This document shows positions 5,595-6,175 of a stretch of 6,175 nt of DNA, in pieces. Origin of the DNA: Saprospiraceae bacterium (lineage in GTDB: Bacteria > Bacteroidota > Bacteroidia > Chitinophagales > Saprospiraceae); the NCBI GenBank assembly GCA_022842255.1, contig JALHPW010000153.1, positions 3,106-9,280 on the forward strand, written 5' to 3'. Under the pieces are notes generated by a model. The model worked only from the letters and a program-made list of their open reading frames with translations. It was not told where the DNA came from and ran no database searches. A program made the position numbers and the translations under genes. The first letter of the stretch is position 1. Each line of letters opens with the position of its first letter.

Positions 5595-6175
5595 CTATTC
5601 CAATTTGAACCTAAAAGGCAAATTATATCGAACCCGTATAGGCCTTCCATCCAAACGCCCCGGATTCCAGGCAGGCATTTTTTTGACGGCACTGAGCAAG
5701 GCATTGGTCAGGGACTCGTTGGGCGATTCAATAACCTTTACCTCCACAATCTCTCCTTTCTTATCCACGACAAACGATATCAGTACCAATCCCTGTATGT
5801 TATCCTCTTTTGCTTCTTCCGGATATATAACTGTTTGATAAAGATACTTATACATATTTTCCTGTCCCCCTTTGAAAGAGGGCAGTTCCTGAGCATAGGC
5901 TATCTCCAAATCGTCTTTATACACATTCGTTTGGGGGCTGCCATCCGCATTCCATAAACCAGCGCTTACAAGGGAATCTTGTTCCCATATCAACTTCCTA
6001 ATCATTTGCCCGTTCACGTGGTACACTTTTTCGGCGCCCTGTTTTTTCCCGTTTTCATAGAGCGCTTCTTCGAGAAGTTTGCCGTTGTAGTACCAGCGCT
6101 GACACCGACCGTGAAGCACTTTATTGGGGTAGTCTATGTATCGTTGATTGGAGATGATTTGGTTATTGGTATCAA
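5595..6175 (-). CDS. MORN-like repeat protein with TonB C-terminal domain (5' end outside window)
   Basis: The reading frame stays open to the window edge: codons between 6120 and 6173 contain no stop and continue the same protein, so the GTG at 6119 is not the real start. The visible part is 192 aa. Its first half has two or three MORN-variant (YwqK-like) repeats, recognisable as RWYYNGKLLEEALYENGKKQG, then VYHVNGQMIRKLIWE and AGLWNADGSP. The second half is a TonB C-terminal domain: LPSFKGG, YPEEAKEDNIQGLVLISFVV, DKKGEIVEVKVIES, ALLSAVKKMPAWNPG, and RPIRVRYNLPFRFKLE at the end. In classical TonB this domain contacts TonB-dependent outer-membrane receptors; in Bacteroidota many such proteins with other N-termini exist and their partners are mostly unknown. 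An N-terminal membrane anchor or signal peptide is expected but lies outside the window. The gene converges on the secreted-protein gene, with no convincing terminator hairpin in the 67 bp between them. Confidence 0.9.
   Translation of the reverse strand, partial: DTNNQIISNQRYIDYPNKVLHGRCQRWYYNGKLLEEALYENGKKQGAEKVYHVNGQMIRKLIWEQDSLVSAGLWNADGSPQTNVYKDDLEIAYAQELPSFKGGQENMYKYLYQTVIYPEEAKEDNIQGLVLISFVVDKKGEIVEVKVIESPNESLTNALLSAVKKMPAWNPGRLDGRPIRVRYNLPFRFKLE

Overview
The window looks like a piece of a Bacteroidota chromosome, probably from the Saprospiria/Chitinophagia side of the phylum. Three things point there. One protein ends in a type IX secretion (T9SS) type B sorting domain, which is confined to this phylum. 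One protein joins MORN-like repeats to a TonB C-terminal domain in the Bacteroidota style. Two intergenic sites resemble the TAnnTTTG promoter of this phylum, and clear Shine-Dalgarno sequences are absent. The genus is not resolved.

Layout: (1) 1-866 is a REP-associated tyrosine transposase (RAYT, 85-765, +) with five copies of a 23-nt REP-like palindrome around it. An inverted pair on the left (12-73) and one on the right (768-829) have the same architecture: 23 + 16 + 23 nt. A further single copy follows at 844-866. (2) 870-965 holds three more hairpins. Two are 19-nt sister palindromes of a second repeat family, and the last abuts the thrS stop codon. (3) 966-2885 (-) is a complete threonyl-tRNA synthetase gene. 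(4) 2886-3106 is a divergent intergenic region with a candidate promoter for each flanking gene. (5) 3107-5527 (+) encodes an 806-aa secreted protein: signal peptide, propeller-like N-terminal half, Ig/PKD-like modules and a T9SS type B C-terminal signal. (6) 5595-6175 (-) is the 3' part of a gene for a MORN-repeat/TonB C-terminal domain protein, running off the right edge.

The genes do not form an operon. thrS is housekeeping; the secreted protein and the TonB-like protein are envelope functions on convergent strands. The most unusual part is the left kilobase. A RAYT sits inside two equal 62-nt BIME-like units, and base pairs have been exchanged compensatorily within both palindrome families, so the fold, not only the sequence, seems to be kept. 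About 70 percent of the 200 nt between the RAYT and thrS stop codons lies in palindromes. RAYT/REP systems as such are known; this palindrome family and the two-family array are what deserve a closer look. I saw no tRNA, rRNA, CRISPR array or defence system.
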